Assembly (NCBI GenBank): GCA_038400315.1
Contig: CP151667.1
Span: 1,313,174 to 1,377,173, forward strand
DNA: 64,000 nucleotides
Origin: Isosphaeraceae bacterium EP7
GTDB taxonomy: Bacteria; Planctomycetota; Planctomycetia; Isosphaerales; Isosphaeraceae
Reading direction: 5' to 3'
In this document: positions 52,799-61,723 of the stretch, in pieces
Layout: every line of letters starts with the position of its first letter
Numbering within the stretch: position 1 is the stretch's first letter
Made by a program: the position numbers and the translations under genes
The notes under the pieces: generated by a model
Told to the model about the DNA's origin: nothing
The model's input: the letters and a program-made list of their open reading frames with translations, nothing else
Databases searched by the model: none

Positions 52799-55700
52799 GC
52801 GAGACGACCTCCGATAAATCTCGTAGCTCGCTCACGCCCGAGCAGCGCGAGGCGCTCGACGTCCGGGGCGTGAGCGTCGCCCTGAGCGCCGGCGCGGGCA
52901 GCGGCAAGACCACGGTGCTGACGGCACGCTACCTGGGCGAGCTGGAGGGTCCCAACCCTCGTTCGCCGGGCGAGATCATCGCGCTGACCTTCACCGATAA
53001 GGCCGCCCGCGAGCTACGCCAACGCGTCCGCGACGCCTGCCGCGCCCGTGCCACGTCCGGCCCAGACCGCGCCTACTGGCGATCCGTCTTGCGCTCGCTC
53101 GACGCCGCGCCGATCGGCACATTCCACGGATTCTGTGGCGACATCCTGCGACGTTACGCGATCAGTGCCGGCGTCGACCCCGCCTTTGCCGTGGCCGAAG
53201 AGGCCATTGCGCCGACGATCCGCGACGAGGCGATCGACGGGTGCCTCAGGCGTTGGCTGTCGGACCAGGAGCCCGATCTGATCGATCTGGCCGTCGAGTT
53301 CGGCCTCGAATTCGTCCGAGACGCGCTCATCCGGCTCGTGTCGGGCCGCGGGGCCGAGACCCTCGAACACTGGGCTGGACGATCGATCGAAGACCTAGTC
53401 TCCGTCTGGGCCGAGGCCTGGATAACCGACGAGCGACCGGCCCGGATCCGCCGGTTCGTCGCCGACGCCGGCCCTTGCCTGGAGATGCTACGCCTGCACA
53501 CGCCCGATCACCCCAAAATGCAGGCCAATCGCGCGACCCTCCTCGCCGAGATCTCCGCGCTGGAGACGGCCCGCGACCCGATCAAGGTGCTGCTGGGTAT
53601 CGTCGAGAACAAGGAGGCGACGCTCGGGGGCTCGCGTGTGAAGAACTGGCCGACGCCGGAGGTCTATGCGTCGATCAAGGATATGCTGGAGTCGTTGCGT
53701 GGCTCGATGAAGAAGATCTGCGAGTCGCTCAACCCGAGCGAGGAGATGACCTTCGAAGCCGCCCGGCATGGCCTGCGATTTGCGCGGCTGGCGAGCGAGG
53801 CCAGGAGCGAATACGCCGACGCGAAGCGGAAGCGTGGCCTGGTCGACTTCGACGACCTGCTTCTGATGACCCGCGATGTGCTTCGCGACCACGCCGAAAC
53901 GGTCCGCGCGGAGCTTGCGGCCGAGTGCGGCCTCATCCTGGTCGACGAGTTCCAGGACACCGACCCACTTCAGGCCGAGATCCTGGAACTGCTCTCCGGA
54001 GGCGACCTGCTCTCGGGCAAGTTCTACTTCGTGGGCGACTTCAAGCAGTCGATCTACCGCTTCCGTGGCGCACGGCCCGACCTCTTCCTGGGCTACCGCG
54101 CGAGGTTCCCCGAGGAGGGTCGCAAGAGCCTGCGTGCCAACTTCCGGAGCGACCCGGCCGTCCTCGACTTCGTCAATGCGCTCTTCGACGAAACCTTCCC
54201 CGACGACCAGCCGCTCGTCGCCAGCCGGCCGGCCGACCTCGACGCCGAACCTGCCCCTCGCGTCGAGTTCCTCTGGGCGAATGAGCCCGATTCCGGCGCG
54301 AAGCGCCCCGGTTCGAGGTCGGTCAATCGGATGGTCGAAGCCCGATGGATCGCCCGCAGGATCGCGCAGGCGATCTCCGATGGGACGACGATCGTCGAGC
54401 GCAAGACCGGCCAGCGGCGCCCGGTCGGGGCGGGTGATTTTGCCCTCCTTTTCCGCACGCTCAACGACGCCACGACGTATGAAGCCGCGCTGGCGCATGA
54501 AGGGCTTGATTACTACGTGGTGGGGGGCAAGGCGTACTACGCGCAGCAGGAAATCCACGACGTTATCAACGTCCTGAGCGTGGTCGAAGACCCGCACGAC
54601 GGGGTCTCCCTGGCGGGTGCGCTGCGCGGGCCGTTCTTCAACCTCAGCGACGACGCCCTGTTCTGGCTGGTCCGCGACGGCAACGGCTCGCTCGTGGACG
54701 GGCTCGATTCGTGCGACGGTGAGGGGGGAGGGCGGCTCGACCCGGACGACTTCGCCGGCGCCAGACGCGCACGCCGCCTCTTGCGCGAGTGGCGATCGGC
54801 CAAGGATCGAGTCCCCATCGCGGCGATCGTCGCGCGGGTCCTCGACGAGTCGGGCGCCGAGGCGGCGATGGTGGCCGACACATTCGGGGAACGCCAGCGT
54901 GCCAACGCCCGCAAGCTGATCCGGATGGCCCGCCGGTTCGACTCCGCCGGCGGGTTCACGGTCGCCGACTTCGTCGCCAGGCTCCGTGCCGACCTGCGCA
55001 AGGCCCCCGCCGAGGAGCAGGCGGCGACGACCGACGAGCAGGGCTCGGCCGTGCGGATCATGACGATCCACAAGGCGAAGGGCCTCGAATTCCCGTTCGT
55101 CTTCGTCCCGGACCTCGACCGAAGGAGCGAGCACCAGTCGGCCCGCGTCTTGCTCGCCCCCGATCTCGGCCCGATCGTCTGTCCCCCGGGTGACGCATTA
55201 GTCGACGTCGATCAGGGCGAGGCCGGCGAGTCGATGGCCGACTCATCCTCGACGGCCACGAGCATGGGCTGGCTGATCCATCGTGGCAGGGAAGACCGCG
55301 AGGACCGCGAGGAGGCGTTGCGACTCTTCTATGTCGCGACCACCCGCGCCCGCGACCGCCTGGTCCTCTCGGCCGCTCGACCGCTCGACGCCGCGCCTCA
55401 CTCCGCGGCCCTGAAGCTCCTCGCCGGGAGGTTCGACCTCACCTCTGGCACCTTCCTGGGCAATTTGCCCCCCGGAGTCGGCCAGCCAGTCGTCAGGGTC
55501 ATCAACGCCGAGCCCGCACCGCCATTCGAAGACCGCGACCCCGCGCCGTTTCGTAGCCGAGGTGGCCTGAACCTCAATCAGATCGCCGATGCGATCTTCG
55601 AAGTCGCCGTCGATGACGCTCCTGGGAACCAAACTACGGTCGTTCCAACACCGGTCGTCGACCTCGATCCTGCCAGGGGCGTCGACCCCGAGTCGGCGCG

Positions 55701-56211
55701 ACTCATCAGGCTCGTCCGGTCGGTCATGCGCGAGACAATCCCCGAAGACGCGGAGGAGCTGGCGGCGAAGGTCGAACAGGCGGGCCGGATCCAGAATCCC
55801 GTCGCCGTGAGACGCCTGCGTGCGAATGCCTTCTCAATCCTCTCCGAGTGGCAGGCCCAACCATTCGCGCGGCCACTCGCCCGGAACCTGGCCATTCGCG
55901 AGGACGTCGCCTGGTCGGTCATGGCCGGCGACCAACTCATCCTCGGCCGCACCGACCTGGTCGCCGACCTCGGCGATGGCGGTGCGATGCTCGTCCACCT
56001 CGCGGCCCCGGGTTGCGACCTGTCGCGGCATCGACTCCGGGCGTTGCTGGCGCTCCGGGAGGCGGAATCACTCGGCCTCGGAGTCGAAGCGGAATCGTGG
56101 GTCGTTCAGCTCGATTTGCCGATGATCGTGGAGCAAATCACCGATCCGTCGGACCTGGCTCTTGCTCGGGCCTTGCTCGCGTTCAATTCGTCCGAGCCGG
56201 TTGATTCCTGA
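52795..56211 (+). CDS. addA: AddA-like UvrD/RecB-type helicase
   Basis: 1138 residues. Superfamily 1A helicase motifs: Walker A AGAGSGKTT near residue 36, IALTFTDKAARELRQRV, VDEFQDTDPLQ, FVGDFKQSIYRFRGA, FRSDPAVLDFVN and the late motifs RIMTIHKAKGLEFPFVFV and ATTRARDRLVL. The C-terminal region is where AddA has its nuclease; here the segment GRTDLVADLGDGGAMLVHLAAPG (from residue 1051) keeps one Asp, but the second motif, DYKTD in AddA, has become HLAAP. The nuclease is therefore probably inactive. Coupled to addB by ATGA. It probably works as motor of the AddAB complex in the cytoplasm. Confidence 0.87.
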   Translation: MSETTSDKSRSSLTPEQREALDVRGVSVALSAGAGSGKTTVLTARYLGELEGPNPRSPGEIIALTFTDKAARELRQRVRDACRARATSGPDRAYWRSVLRSLDAAPIGTFHGFCGDILRRYAISAGVDPAFAVAEEAIAPTIRDEAIDGCLRRWLSDQEPDLIDLAVEFGLEFVRDALIRLVSGRGAETLEHWAGRSIEDLVSVWAEAWITDERPARIRRFVADAGPCLEMLRLHTPDHPKMQANRATLLAEISALETARDPIKVLLGIVENKEATLGGSRVKNWPTPEVYASIKDMLESLRGSMKKICESLNPSEEMTFEAARHGLRFARLASEARSEYADAKRKRGLVDFDDLLLMTRDVLRDHAETVRAELAAECGLILVDEFQDTDPLQAEILELLSGGDLLSGKFYFVGDFKQSIYRFRGARPDLFLGYRARFPEEGRKSLRANFRSDPAVLDFVNALFDETFPDDQPLVASRPADLDAEPAPRVEFLWANEPDSGAKRPGSRSVNRMVEARWIARRIAQAISDGTTIVERKTGQRRPVGAGDFALLFRTLNDATTYEAALAHEGLDYYVVGGKAYYAQQEIHDVINVLSVVEDPHDGVSLAGALRGPFFNLSDDALFWLVRDGNGSLVDGLDSCDGEGGGRLDPDDFAGARRARRLLREWRSAKDRVPIAAIVARVLDESGAEAAMVADTFGERQRANARKLIRMARRFDSAGGFTVADFVARLRADLRKAPAEEQAATTDEQGSAVRIMTIHKAKGLEFPFVFVPDLDRRSEHQSARVLLAPDLGPIVCPPGDALVDVDQGEAGESMADSSSTATSMGWLIHRGREDREDREEALRLFYVATTRARDRLVLSAARPLDAAPHSAALKLLAGRFDLTSGTFLGNLPPGVGQPVVRVINAEPAPPFEDRDPAPFRSRGGLNLNQIADAIFEVAVDDAPGNQTTVVPTPVVDLDPARGVDPESARLIRLVRSVMRETIPEDAEELAAKVEQAGRIQNPVAVRRLRANAFSILSEWQAQPFARPLARNLAIREDVAWSVMAGDQLILGRTDLVADLGDGGAMLVHLAAPGCDLSRHRLRALLALREAESLGLGVEAESWVVQLDLPMIVEQITDPSDLALARALLAFNSSEPVDS

Positions 56212-56257
56212 CTGGAATGTCCCGGGTCGCATTCTTCGCAACTGCACGCCGCCCGGA

Positions 56258-58021
56258 TTATTTGGTCGCCGTGGGGGTCTCGGCTCGGGCGGTTTGCTGG
56301 GGGGGCCTGGCGCGGGCGTATTCGAGCCATCGGGTTTCCAGGTCGCTCAGCCCCTGGATTCCGTAGTGCTCCAGCAGGGCGGGCTCGGTGCCCGAGACCT
56401 GCGAGGTTCGGAGAAAGTCGATGAACTTGCCGGGGGACGACTGCTCGACGAGGAACTGCGTCAGCGAGACGCTCTGCGCGTAGAAGAGCGTCCAGTGCTT
56501 GGGGCTTGGGTAGTCGAGCTCCAGCAAGTCGTTTACGCGGAAGACCTGCCCCTTGGACAGCGGCTCGGTCAGCTCAGCGGTCCGCTTGTCGCGCTCGTTC
56601 AGCGGCTCGGAGAGGACGGCGATACCCTCGTCGGCCCAGCGGGGGATCTGCTTCTTGGGGAAGAGATCGGCGAGGACAACGTGGGTCAGCTCGTGCGGCA
56701 GGACCGCGCCGACGAGATCCGGATGGTCGGCACGCAGGTTGATGCGTCGGCCGATGATCTTGCCGTTGTTCATTCCCATCGTCGAGAACCCGGGCGACTC
56801 CTCGGCCTGGCCGGTGAGTGCGGCGAAGACTTTGCCGTCGGGATAGAGATAGATCTCGCAGCGGGGGTTCCACGGGGCGGTTGCCGGGGCGCCGGTCCAC
56901 CGCCTGGCGAGCGCGTCCTTGGCCCGCTCGGCAAGGTCGGCGACCTTCTCGGCGAGTTCCGGATTGACGTGATGAATCACGAAGCTGGGCGTCTCGCGGA
57001 TCACCCAATCGGGGGCCTGCTGGCTTTGCTGCGGCGCGGGCGCCGACGATTGCGTGCCTGTCTCGGGAGCGACGTCATTGGTCCTGGGCAACTCGGCGGC
57101 CCGAGGAGCCATCGGCGGGGGTGTTCCGGCAGAGTCATCAGGCGAGGCACCCCGGACGATCGTCCTGCTGGTGTCGGGCTTGCGGCGGGGCGGGTTGGTG
57201 GCGGCGACCCGCTTGCGGAGGTACTCGGCGAACCAACGGCCCGAGTTGGGGGCCTTGATCTCGGCGAGATCGGCGTGGATCTTATCCCACTCCTCGGCGG
57301 TTCTGGGCTTGGCATTGATCCGCTTGACGATCTCGACCCAGCGGCAATAGGCCCACTGCTCCTGGCGGTTCGTGGGGAGCGTCTTGGCCCTGACCAACTC
57401 GCCGTAAAGCTTTCCGGCGGCGGCGTAATCCTTGGAGCGGAATGCCGCGTCGGCCTTCGAGACGTCCGGCGCCGGGGGGAGGCTGGCGGAAGGTTTGGGC
57501 TGGGGCCGCTCGGCGGCCGGGGGCGGTAGCTTTGCGGGCTCGGGGAGCAACGCGGGGAGGGCGGCCTCGGGGGCCGGGGCGATCGCTTCGGCGAGGCTCG
57601 CCTTCTTGATCGACGGGTCGCTCGCGGGTGGCGGGGCGGGTTCCGGCAGAGCGGGCGGCTCCTCCATCGCTTGCGGCGTCTCGGGGCTCGGAGCGGGCGA
57701 GGCTGGTGGGGCGGGCGCCTTGCGGTCGAGGATCCCGAGGTTCTCTCGGTAGTCGTGCGCCTCCTCGGTGCGGCCGGCGGCGTCGGCCTGGAGGATGGCC
57801 GCCGCGTAGGCCTCCTTCAACGTCGCGACGAGGCCAGGTCGCTCGGCCTGAGTGGCGGACGGGAGTGCGTCCTCGAGCAACTCGACGGCGGCGACGGCCT
57901 CATTGCGGCCGAGTCGCAGGCGGGCCTGTGCCTCGACGTCCGACCCCAGGACCGAGGCGGGGGCGGCAATCGCGAAGCAAGCGAGCGCCGCGAGGGCGAT
58001 GAAGGCTTGGGGACGGTGCAT
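56258..58021 (-). CDS. exported DUF1570/peptidase MA-like metalloprotease
   Basis: 587 residues. A signal peptide (MHRPQAFIALAALACFAIAAPASVLG) is followed by a helical, Pro/Ala-rich region and a C-terminal gluzincin domain with HELTH (LPHELTHVVLADLF) and WADEGIAVLSEP, the pattern of MA-family peptidases and planctomycete DUF1570 proteins. The middle (PAPPASPAPSPETPQAMEEPPALPEPAPP) is a long low-complexity linker. Probably periplasmic; substrate unknown. ATG 58021 is chosen because the signal peptide follows; the longer frame adds 84 basic residues. It is convergent with addA and has a promoter 230 bp upstream. Confidence 0.82.
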   Translation of the reverse strand: MHRPQAFIALAALACFAIAAPASVLGSDVEAQARLRLGRNEAVAAVELLEDALPSATQAERPGLVATLKEAYAAAILQADAAGRTEEAHDYRENLGILDRKAPAPPASPAPSPETPQAMEEPPALPEPAPPPASDPSIKKASLAEAIAPAPEAALPALLPEPAKLPPPAAERPQPKPSASLPPAPDVSKADAAFRSKDYAAAGKLYGELVRAKTLPTNRQEQWAYCRWVEIVKRINAKPRTAEEWDKIHADLAEIKAPNSGRWFAEYLRKRVAATNPPRRKPDTSRTIVRGASPDDSAGTPPPMAPRAAELPRTNDVAPETGTQSSAPAPQQSQQAPDWVIRETPSFVIHHVNPELAEKVADLAERAKDALARRWTGAPATAPWNPRCEIYLYPDGKVFAALTGQAEESPGFSTMGMNNGKIIGRRINLRADHPDLVGAVLPHELTHVVLADLFPKKQIPRWADEGIAVLSEPLNERDKRTAELTEPLSKGQVFRVNDLLELDYPSPKHWTLFYAQSVSLTQFLVEQSSPGKFIDFLRTSQVSGTEPALLEHYGIQGLSDLETRWLEYARARPPQQTARAETPTATK

Positions 58022-58254
58022 GACGATCCATGTCCCACGTCTGCGGCCGATTCCCGGATGAACTCCGTTCGGTCGGGCCACCCTTGGGCGATCCTTCCGC
58101 GGGAACCGTCCTCGTCCTTGAGGGGTCTGGCGGGCTCTGGAGAGCACTCGTGCGTCGAGAGTGCCGGGTCTGCGACGAAGCGGCCGCGCCGCTCGAGAAT
58201 TCGAGGCGAACGTCGTCCGATCCGTTGATTCGATGTCATTCCCGGGGGTGCGGG

Positions 58255-58283
58255 AGTATCGCTGGGCCCGCATAATTCGTCAA
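58255..58283 (-). promoter_or_regulatory. promoter of the metalloprotease gene
   Basis: On the minus strand: TTGACG, 17-base spacer, GATACT. The predicted leader is about 227 bases. Confidence 0.45.
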
Positions 58284-58330
58284 GTCGAACGGCCCGGCGG
58301 CCGACAACCCACCGAAATCGGGCGAGCCTC

Positions 58331-58339
58331 TGTTAGAAT
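58331..58339 (+). promoter_or_regulatory. extended -10 promoter of rsmD
   Basis: TGT-TAGAAT without a recognisable -35. The predicted start near 58346 lies 37 bases before the ATG at 58383. Confidence 0.45.
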
Positions 58340-58382
58340 CGGGCGATCTGCGTCATCCGACGCGCCCGAGGGAGTTGCTCGC

Positions 58383-59018
58383 ATGAGAATCATCGCCGGC
58401 ATCCGCCGGGGCCATAAATTCGACGGCCCGCGCGATTCCAAGACCAGGCCGACGAGCGACCTCGTCCGCGAGTCGCTATTCAACATCCTCGGCGACCTCG
58501 TCGACGGCTTGCTCGTCGTCGACCTCTTCGCGGGGGCGGGCGGCATCGGCCTGGAAGCCCTCTCGCGCGGGGCGCGGCGGGCGATCTTCGTCGAGCGTGA
58601 TCGCGACAACGTCGAGATGATTCGCCGCAACATCGCCACCCTCCGTTTCGAGGGGCAGGCTCATGTGATGGCGAACGACACCTATCGCTGGGCACGAGCC
58701 AGCCTGAAGCACATCGACGAGCCGATGGTCGTGTTCATCGACCCGCCGTATCGCGAATATGAGAACCACCCGGAGCGCGTGACGAAGCTGCTCACCGACC
58801 TGATCGAGCACATGCTGCCCGGCTCGGCCATCGCCCTGGAAGCGGGCAAGACGATGGAGCTGGACACCTTGCCCGACCTCGACGCCTGGGACGTCCGCCG
58901 CTACGGCGGCACCCGAATCGCGATCCGCCTGGTCGGCGAGCCCGCGGAAGCTGCGGAAGACCTGGCCGAAATCCCTTCGATCCATGAAGCCAGCGATGAC
59001 CTCGATGAGTCCGACTGA
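58383..59018 (+). CDS. rsmD: 16S rRNA (guanine(966)-N(2))-methyltransferase
   Basis: 211 residues of the RsmD family: MRIIAGIRRGHKF at the N-terminus, TRPTSDLVRESLFNIL, VVDLFAGAGGIGLEALSRGA (SAM motif I) and the catalytic DPPY in VFIDPPYREYENHP. It methylates G966 of 16S rRNA. The ATG at 58383 follows GAGGGAG; long in-frame upstream sequence is non-coding. It overlaps the downstream nucleotidyltransferase gene by 35 bp, indicating coupling of two RNA-maturation functions. Confidence 0.93.
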   Translation: MRIIAGIRRGHKFDGPRDSKTRPTSDLVRESLFNILGDLVDGLLVVDLFAGAGGIGLEALSRGARRAIFVERDRDNVEMIRRNIATLRFEGQAHVMANDTYRWARASLKHIDEPMVVFIDPPYREYENHPERVTKLLTDLIEHMLPGSAIALEAGKTMELDTLPDLDAWDVRRYGGTRIAIRLVGEPAEAAEDLAEIPSIHEASDDLDESD

Positions 59019-60276
59019 AGCAAGACGGGATTTTGCCGTCGAGGTGGTCCGGGTCCTGCGCTCGGCCGGCTATCAGGCGCTCTGGGCCGGCGGCTGCGTG
59101 CGCGACCTGATCCTGGGCCGCGAGCCGACGGATTACGACGTGGCCACCAACGCCCGGCCCGAGCAGGTTGTGCGGCTCTTTCGTCGCACGCTCTCGGTGG
59201 GGGCCAGCTTCGGCGTGATCATGGTCCTCGGGCCGAACAGGGCCGGCGATGTCGAGGTGGCCACCTTCCGGGGCGACGGCGAATATCTCGACGGCAGACG
59301 CCCTTCGAGCGTCCATTACGGCGATGCTAGGCTGGACGCCTCGCGCCGCGATTTCACGATCAACGGCCTGTTTCTCGACCCCGAGACCGACGAGATCATC
59401 GACTACGTCGGCGGCAGGGCCGACCTCGAGGCCGGCGTCATTCGTGCCATCGGCGATCCTCGCGCCCGGTTTGCCGAAGACAAGCTGAGGCTCCTGCGCG
59501 CCGTCCGATTCGCGGCGAGGCTCGAGATGACGATCGAGCCGGCGACCTTCGAGGCGATTCATGAGATGGCCGGCCAGGTGACCGTCGTGGCCGCCGAACG
59601 AATCGCCCAGGAATTGCGGCGGATGCTAGGCGATTCCCATCGCGCGGTTGCCTTCTCGACCTTGGCCGGGCTGGGGATGCTGGGCGAAATCCTCCCGTCG
59701 ATGGCATGGGCCGGAGGACAGCAGAGGCGGGAGTCGTGGTTGAACGTCCTCAACGCGCTCGACAAACTGCCGGAGTCCCCGAGCTTCCCGCTTGCCCTGG
59801 CGACGTTGTTGCACGCCGTCGAGCCTGAGGCGGACGCGGCCCGTCTCGTGAATGACGACTGCCGCGCCTTGAAGCTGGCCAACGACGAGCGGGAGCGGAT
59901 CGTCTGGCTTGTCGCCAGTCAGGCGGCGAAGATCGAGCCGGGCACCGGCTCCGAATCAAGACTGAAGCGACTGCTGAGTCATCCCGGCGCGACGGACCTG
60001 CTGGCGTTCAGACGTGCGATCGCCCTGGCGACGACGGGGGACGACTCGGCGGTTTCGCGCGCCGAGGCTTATTTACGGGACGAGCCCGAAGGGCCGATCA
60101 ACCCGCTGCCGATCCTGACCGGGGGCGACCTGATCCGCCATGGCTTGAAGCCGGGCCCCGAGTTCTCGGGACTGCTGGAAGCCGTCCGCGATGCACAGCT
60201 CGAGCGCAGGATCGGCACCGTCGAGGATTCGCTCGCGTTGGTCGACCGGCTTCGAACGGAGAAGGCGGGGGGCTGA
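58984..60276 (+). CDS. CCA tRNA nucleotidyltransferase / poly(A) polymerase family
   Basis: 430 residues, class II nucleotidyltransferase. The head contains ALWAGGCVRDLILGREPTDYDVAT (GG...RD...DxD), then DASRRDFTINGLFLDPETDEIIDYVGG and the neck FAEDKLRLLRAVRFAARL. The C-terminus is helical. Either CCA-adding or poly(A) polymerase activity fits the motifs; the tRNA-Ser in this window lacks encoded CCA, so a CCA enzyme is needed in this cell. The exact start may be ATG 58984, 58996 or 59005. It overlaps rsmD by 35 bp and ends within a terminator stem. Confidence 0.87.
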   Translation: MKPAMTSMSPTEARRDFAVEVVRVLRSAGYQALWAGGCVRDLILGREPTDYDVATNARPEQVVRLFRRTLSVGASFGVIMVLGPNRAGDVEVATFRGDGEYLDGRRPSSVHYGDARLDASRRDFTINGLFLDPETDEIIDYVGGRADLEAGVIRAIGDPRARFAEDKLRLLRAVRFAARLEMTIEPATFEAIHEMAGQVTVVAAERIAQELRRMLGDSHRAVAFSTLAGLGMLGEILPSMAWAGGQQRRESWLNVLNALDKLPESPSFPLALATLLHAVEPEADAARLVNDDCRALKLANDERERIVWLVASQAAKIEPGTGSESRLKRLLSHPGATDLLAFRRAIALATTGDDSAVSRAEAYLRDEPEGPINPLPILTGGDLIRHGLKPGPEFSGLLEAVRDAQLERRIGTVEDSLALVDRLRTEKAGG

Positions 60277-60306
60277 CACTCGGTCGGCCCCCCGCCTTTC
60301 GTTTTT
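60264..60306 (+). terminator. intrinsic terminator after the nucleotidyltransferase gene
   Basis: 10-bp GC stem GGCGGGGGGC / GCCCCCCGCC (60264-60273 and 60287-60296), 13-base loop containing the TGA stop, followed by TTTCGTTTTT. This is the clearest rho-independent terminator in the window. Confidence 0.8.
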
Positions 60307-60327
60307 CGATCCCGGCAGTCGGGTCGT

Positions 60328-61590
60328 TTACTTGACCTCGCTCGGGGCGGGCGGAATGATGCTGGGCAATTCCAGGCGGCGGACGACGCCGCTCTTGAGC
60401 ATCTGGTGCTTGGCCTGGGTGGTCTGAGACAGGCCGTGGATCTTGATGAAGCCCTGCGCGGCCGACGAGTCGTACATGTCACCTTCTTCGTAGGTGGCCA
60501 GCTCGTGCCGGTAGAGGCTCTGCTCGCTCTTGCGGCCCACGATCGCCGCGTGGCCCTTGTATAGCTTGATGCGTGCCGTGCCCGAGACGTACTGCTGGTT
60601 GCTGACGACGAAGGCCATCAGGTCCTGGTGCAGGGCGCTGAACCAGAGGCCGTTGTAGATCAGGTCGGAATACTGCTGGCTGACGTGGGTCTTGAAGCGG
60701 AGGGCTTCCTTGGAGAGCGTGAGGAACTCAATCTCGCGGTGGGCCTCGTGCAGCACGTAGGCGGCCGGGGCCTCGTAGATCTCGCGCGACTTGATGCCGA
60801 CGAGGCGGTTCTCGATGTGATCCACCCGGCCGACGCCGTGGCGGCCGGCGATGGTGTTCAATTGCTCGATGAGGGCGACCGGGTCCATGTTCAGGCCGTT
60901 GAGCGCAGTGGGGCGACCCTGCTCGAACTCGATCGTCACTTCCTCGGGCTCATCGGGGGCGCTGCGGGGGTCGGCGGTCCACTGGAAGGTGGCGGCGGGG
61001 GGCTCGACCCAGGGGTCTTCCAGCACGCCGGCCTCGATGGAGCGGCCCCAGAGGTTCTGGTCGGTGCTGAAGATGCTCTTCTTGGTCGCCTCGACCTCGA
61101 TGTTGTGCTTGGCGGCGTATTCGAGCTCCTGTGTGCGCGTCCACTTCCACTCGCGCACCGGGGCGATGATCTTCAGCTCGGGGGCCAGGGTCTGGAAGGT
61201 CACGTCGAAACGGACCTGATCGTTCCCTTTGCCCGTGCAGCCGTGCGCCACGGCCACGGCGCCATGTTCGCGGGCGACGCGCACCATTAGCTGGGCGATC
61301 AGGGGCCTGCCCAGCGCGGTGGCCAGCGGGTATTTGCCCTCGTAGAGGGCCCCGGCCATCAGCGAGGGAAGGCAGAAGTAGTCGACGAAGAGGTTGCGGA
61401 CGTCCTCGGCGATCGCCTCGACGGCGCCGGTCCTCAGCGCCTTCTGGCGGATGGCCTCGATGTCCTGGCCCTGGCCCAGGTCGCACGTGTAGGCGATGAC
61501 GTCGAGGTCATAGGTCTCGTTGATCCACTTGACGGCGACCGACGTGTCGAGGCCGCCGCTGTACGCCAGAACCACCTTATCGCGTGCCAC
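60328..61590 (-). CDS. argG: argininosuccinate synthase
   Basis: About 420 residues. The N-type ATP pyrophosphatase motif is at the start (VLAYSGGLDTSVAVKWI), followed by AHGCTGKGNDQVRFDVTF, APVREW and YEAPAAYVLHEAHREIE. ArgG joins citrulline and aspartate in arginine synthesis. The likely start is GTG at 61590 (VARDKVVLAYSGG); an ATG at 61650 would add 20 residues. Downstream of the pyruvate carboxylase gene on the same strand with a 133-bp gap. No arg operator was recognised. Confidence 0.94.
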   Translation of the reverse strand: MARDKVVLAYSGGLDTSVAVKWINETYDLDVIAYTCDLGQGQDIEAIRQKALRTGAVEAIAEDVRNLFVDYFCLPSLMAGALYEGKYPLATALGRPLIAQLMVRVAREHGAVAVAHGCTGKGNDQVRFDVTFQTLAPELKIIAPVREWKWTRTQELEYAAKHNIEVEATKKSIFSTDQNLWGRSIEAGVLEDPWVEPPAATFQWTADPRSAPDEPEEVTIEFEQGRPTALNGLNMDPVALIEQLNTIAGRHGVGRVDHIENRLVGIKSREIYEAPAAYVLHEAHREIEFLTLSKEALRFKTHVSQQYSDLIYNGLWFSALHQDLMAFVVSNQQYVSGTARIKLYKGHAAIVGRKSEQSLYRHELATYEEGDMYDSSAAQGFIKIHGLSQTTQAKHQMLKSGVVRRLELPSIIPPAPSEVK

Positions 61591-61723
61591 GTTGAGCTTC
61601 GCCCTTCTGATCGAAATTGCGTCGGAAAACCCAGCCCGGCCGATCTTCAACGTACCCCCCGCCGGCGCCGACCGTCAAGCGATCGAGGGCGGCGGGGTGG
61701 AGTAGGCCGACTCTCGGAGGCGT

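Larger units (their letters stand above)
58022..58382. other. divergent intergenic region, 361 bp, with two promoters
   Basis: Between the metalloprotease (minus) and rsmD (plus). The minus-strand promoter (58255-58283) and the plus-strand extended -10 (58331-58339) lie about 50 bp apart. Nothing else was recognised. Confidence 0.5.
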
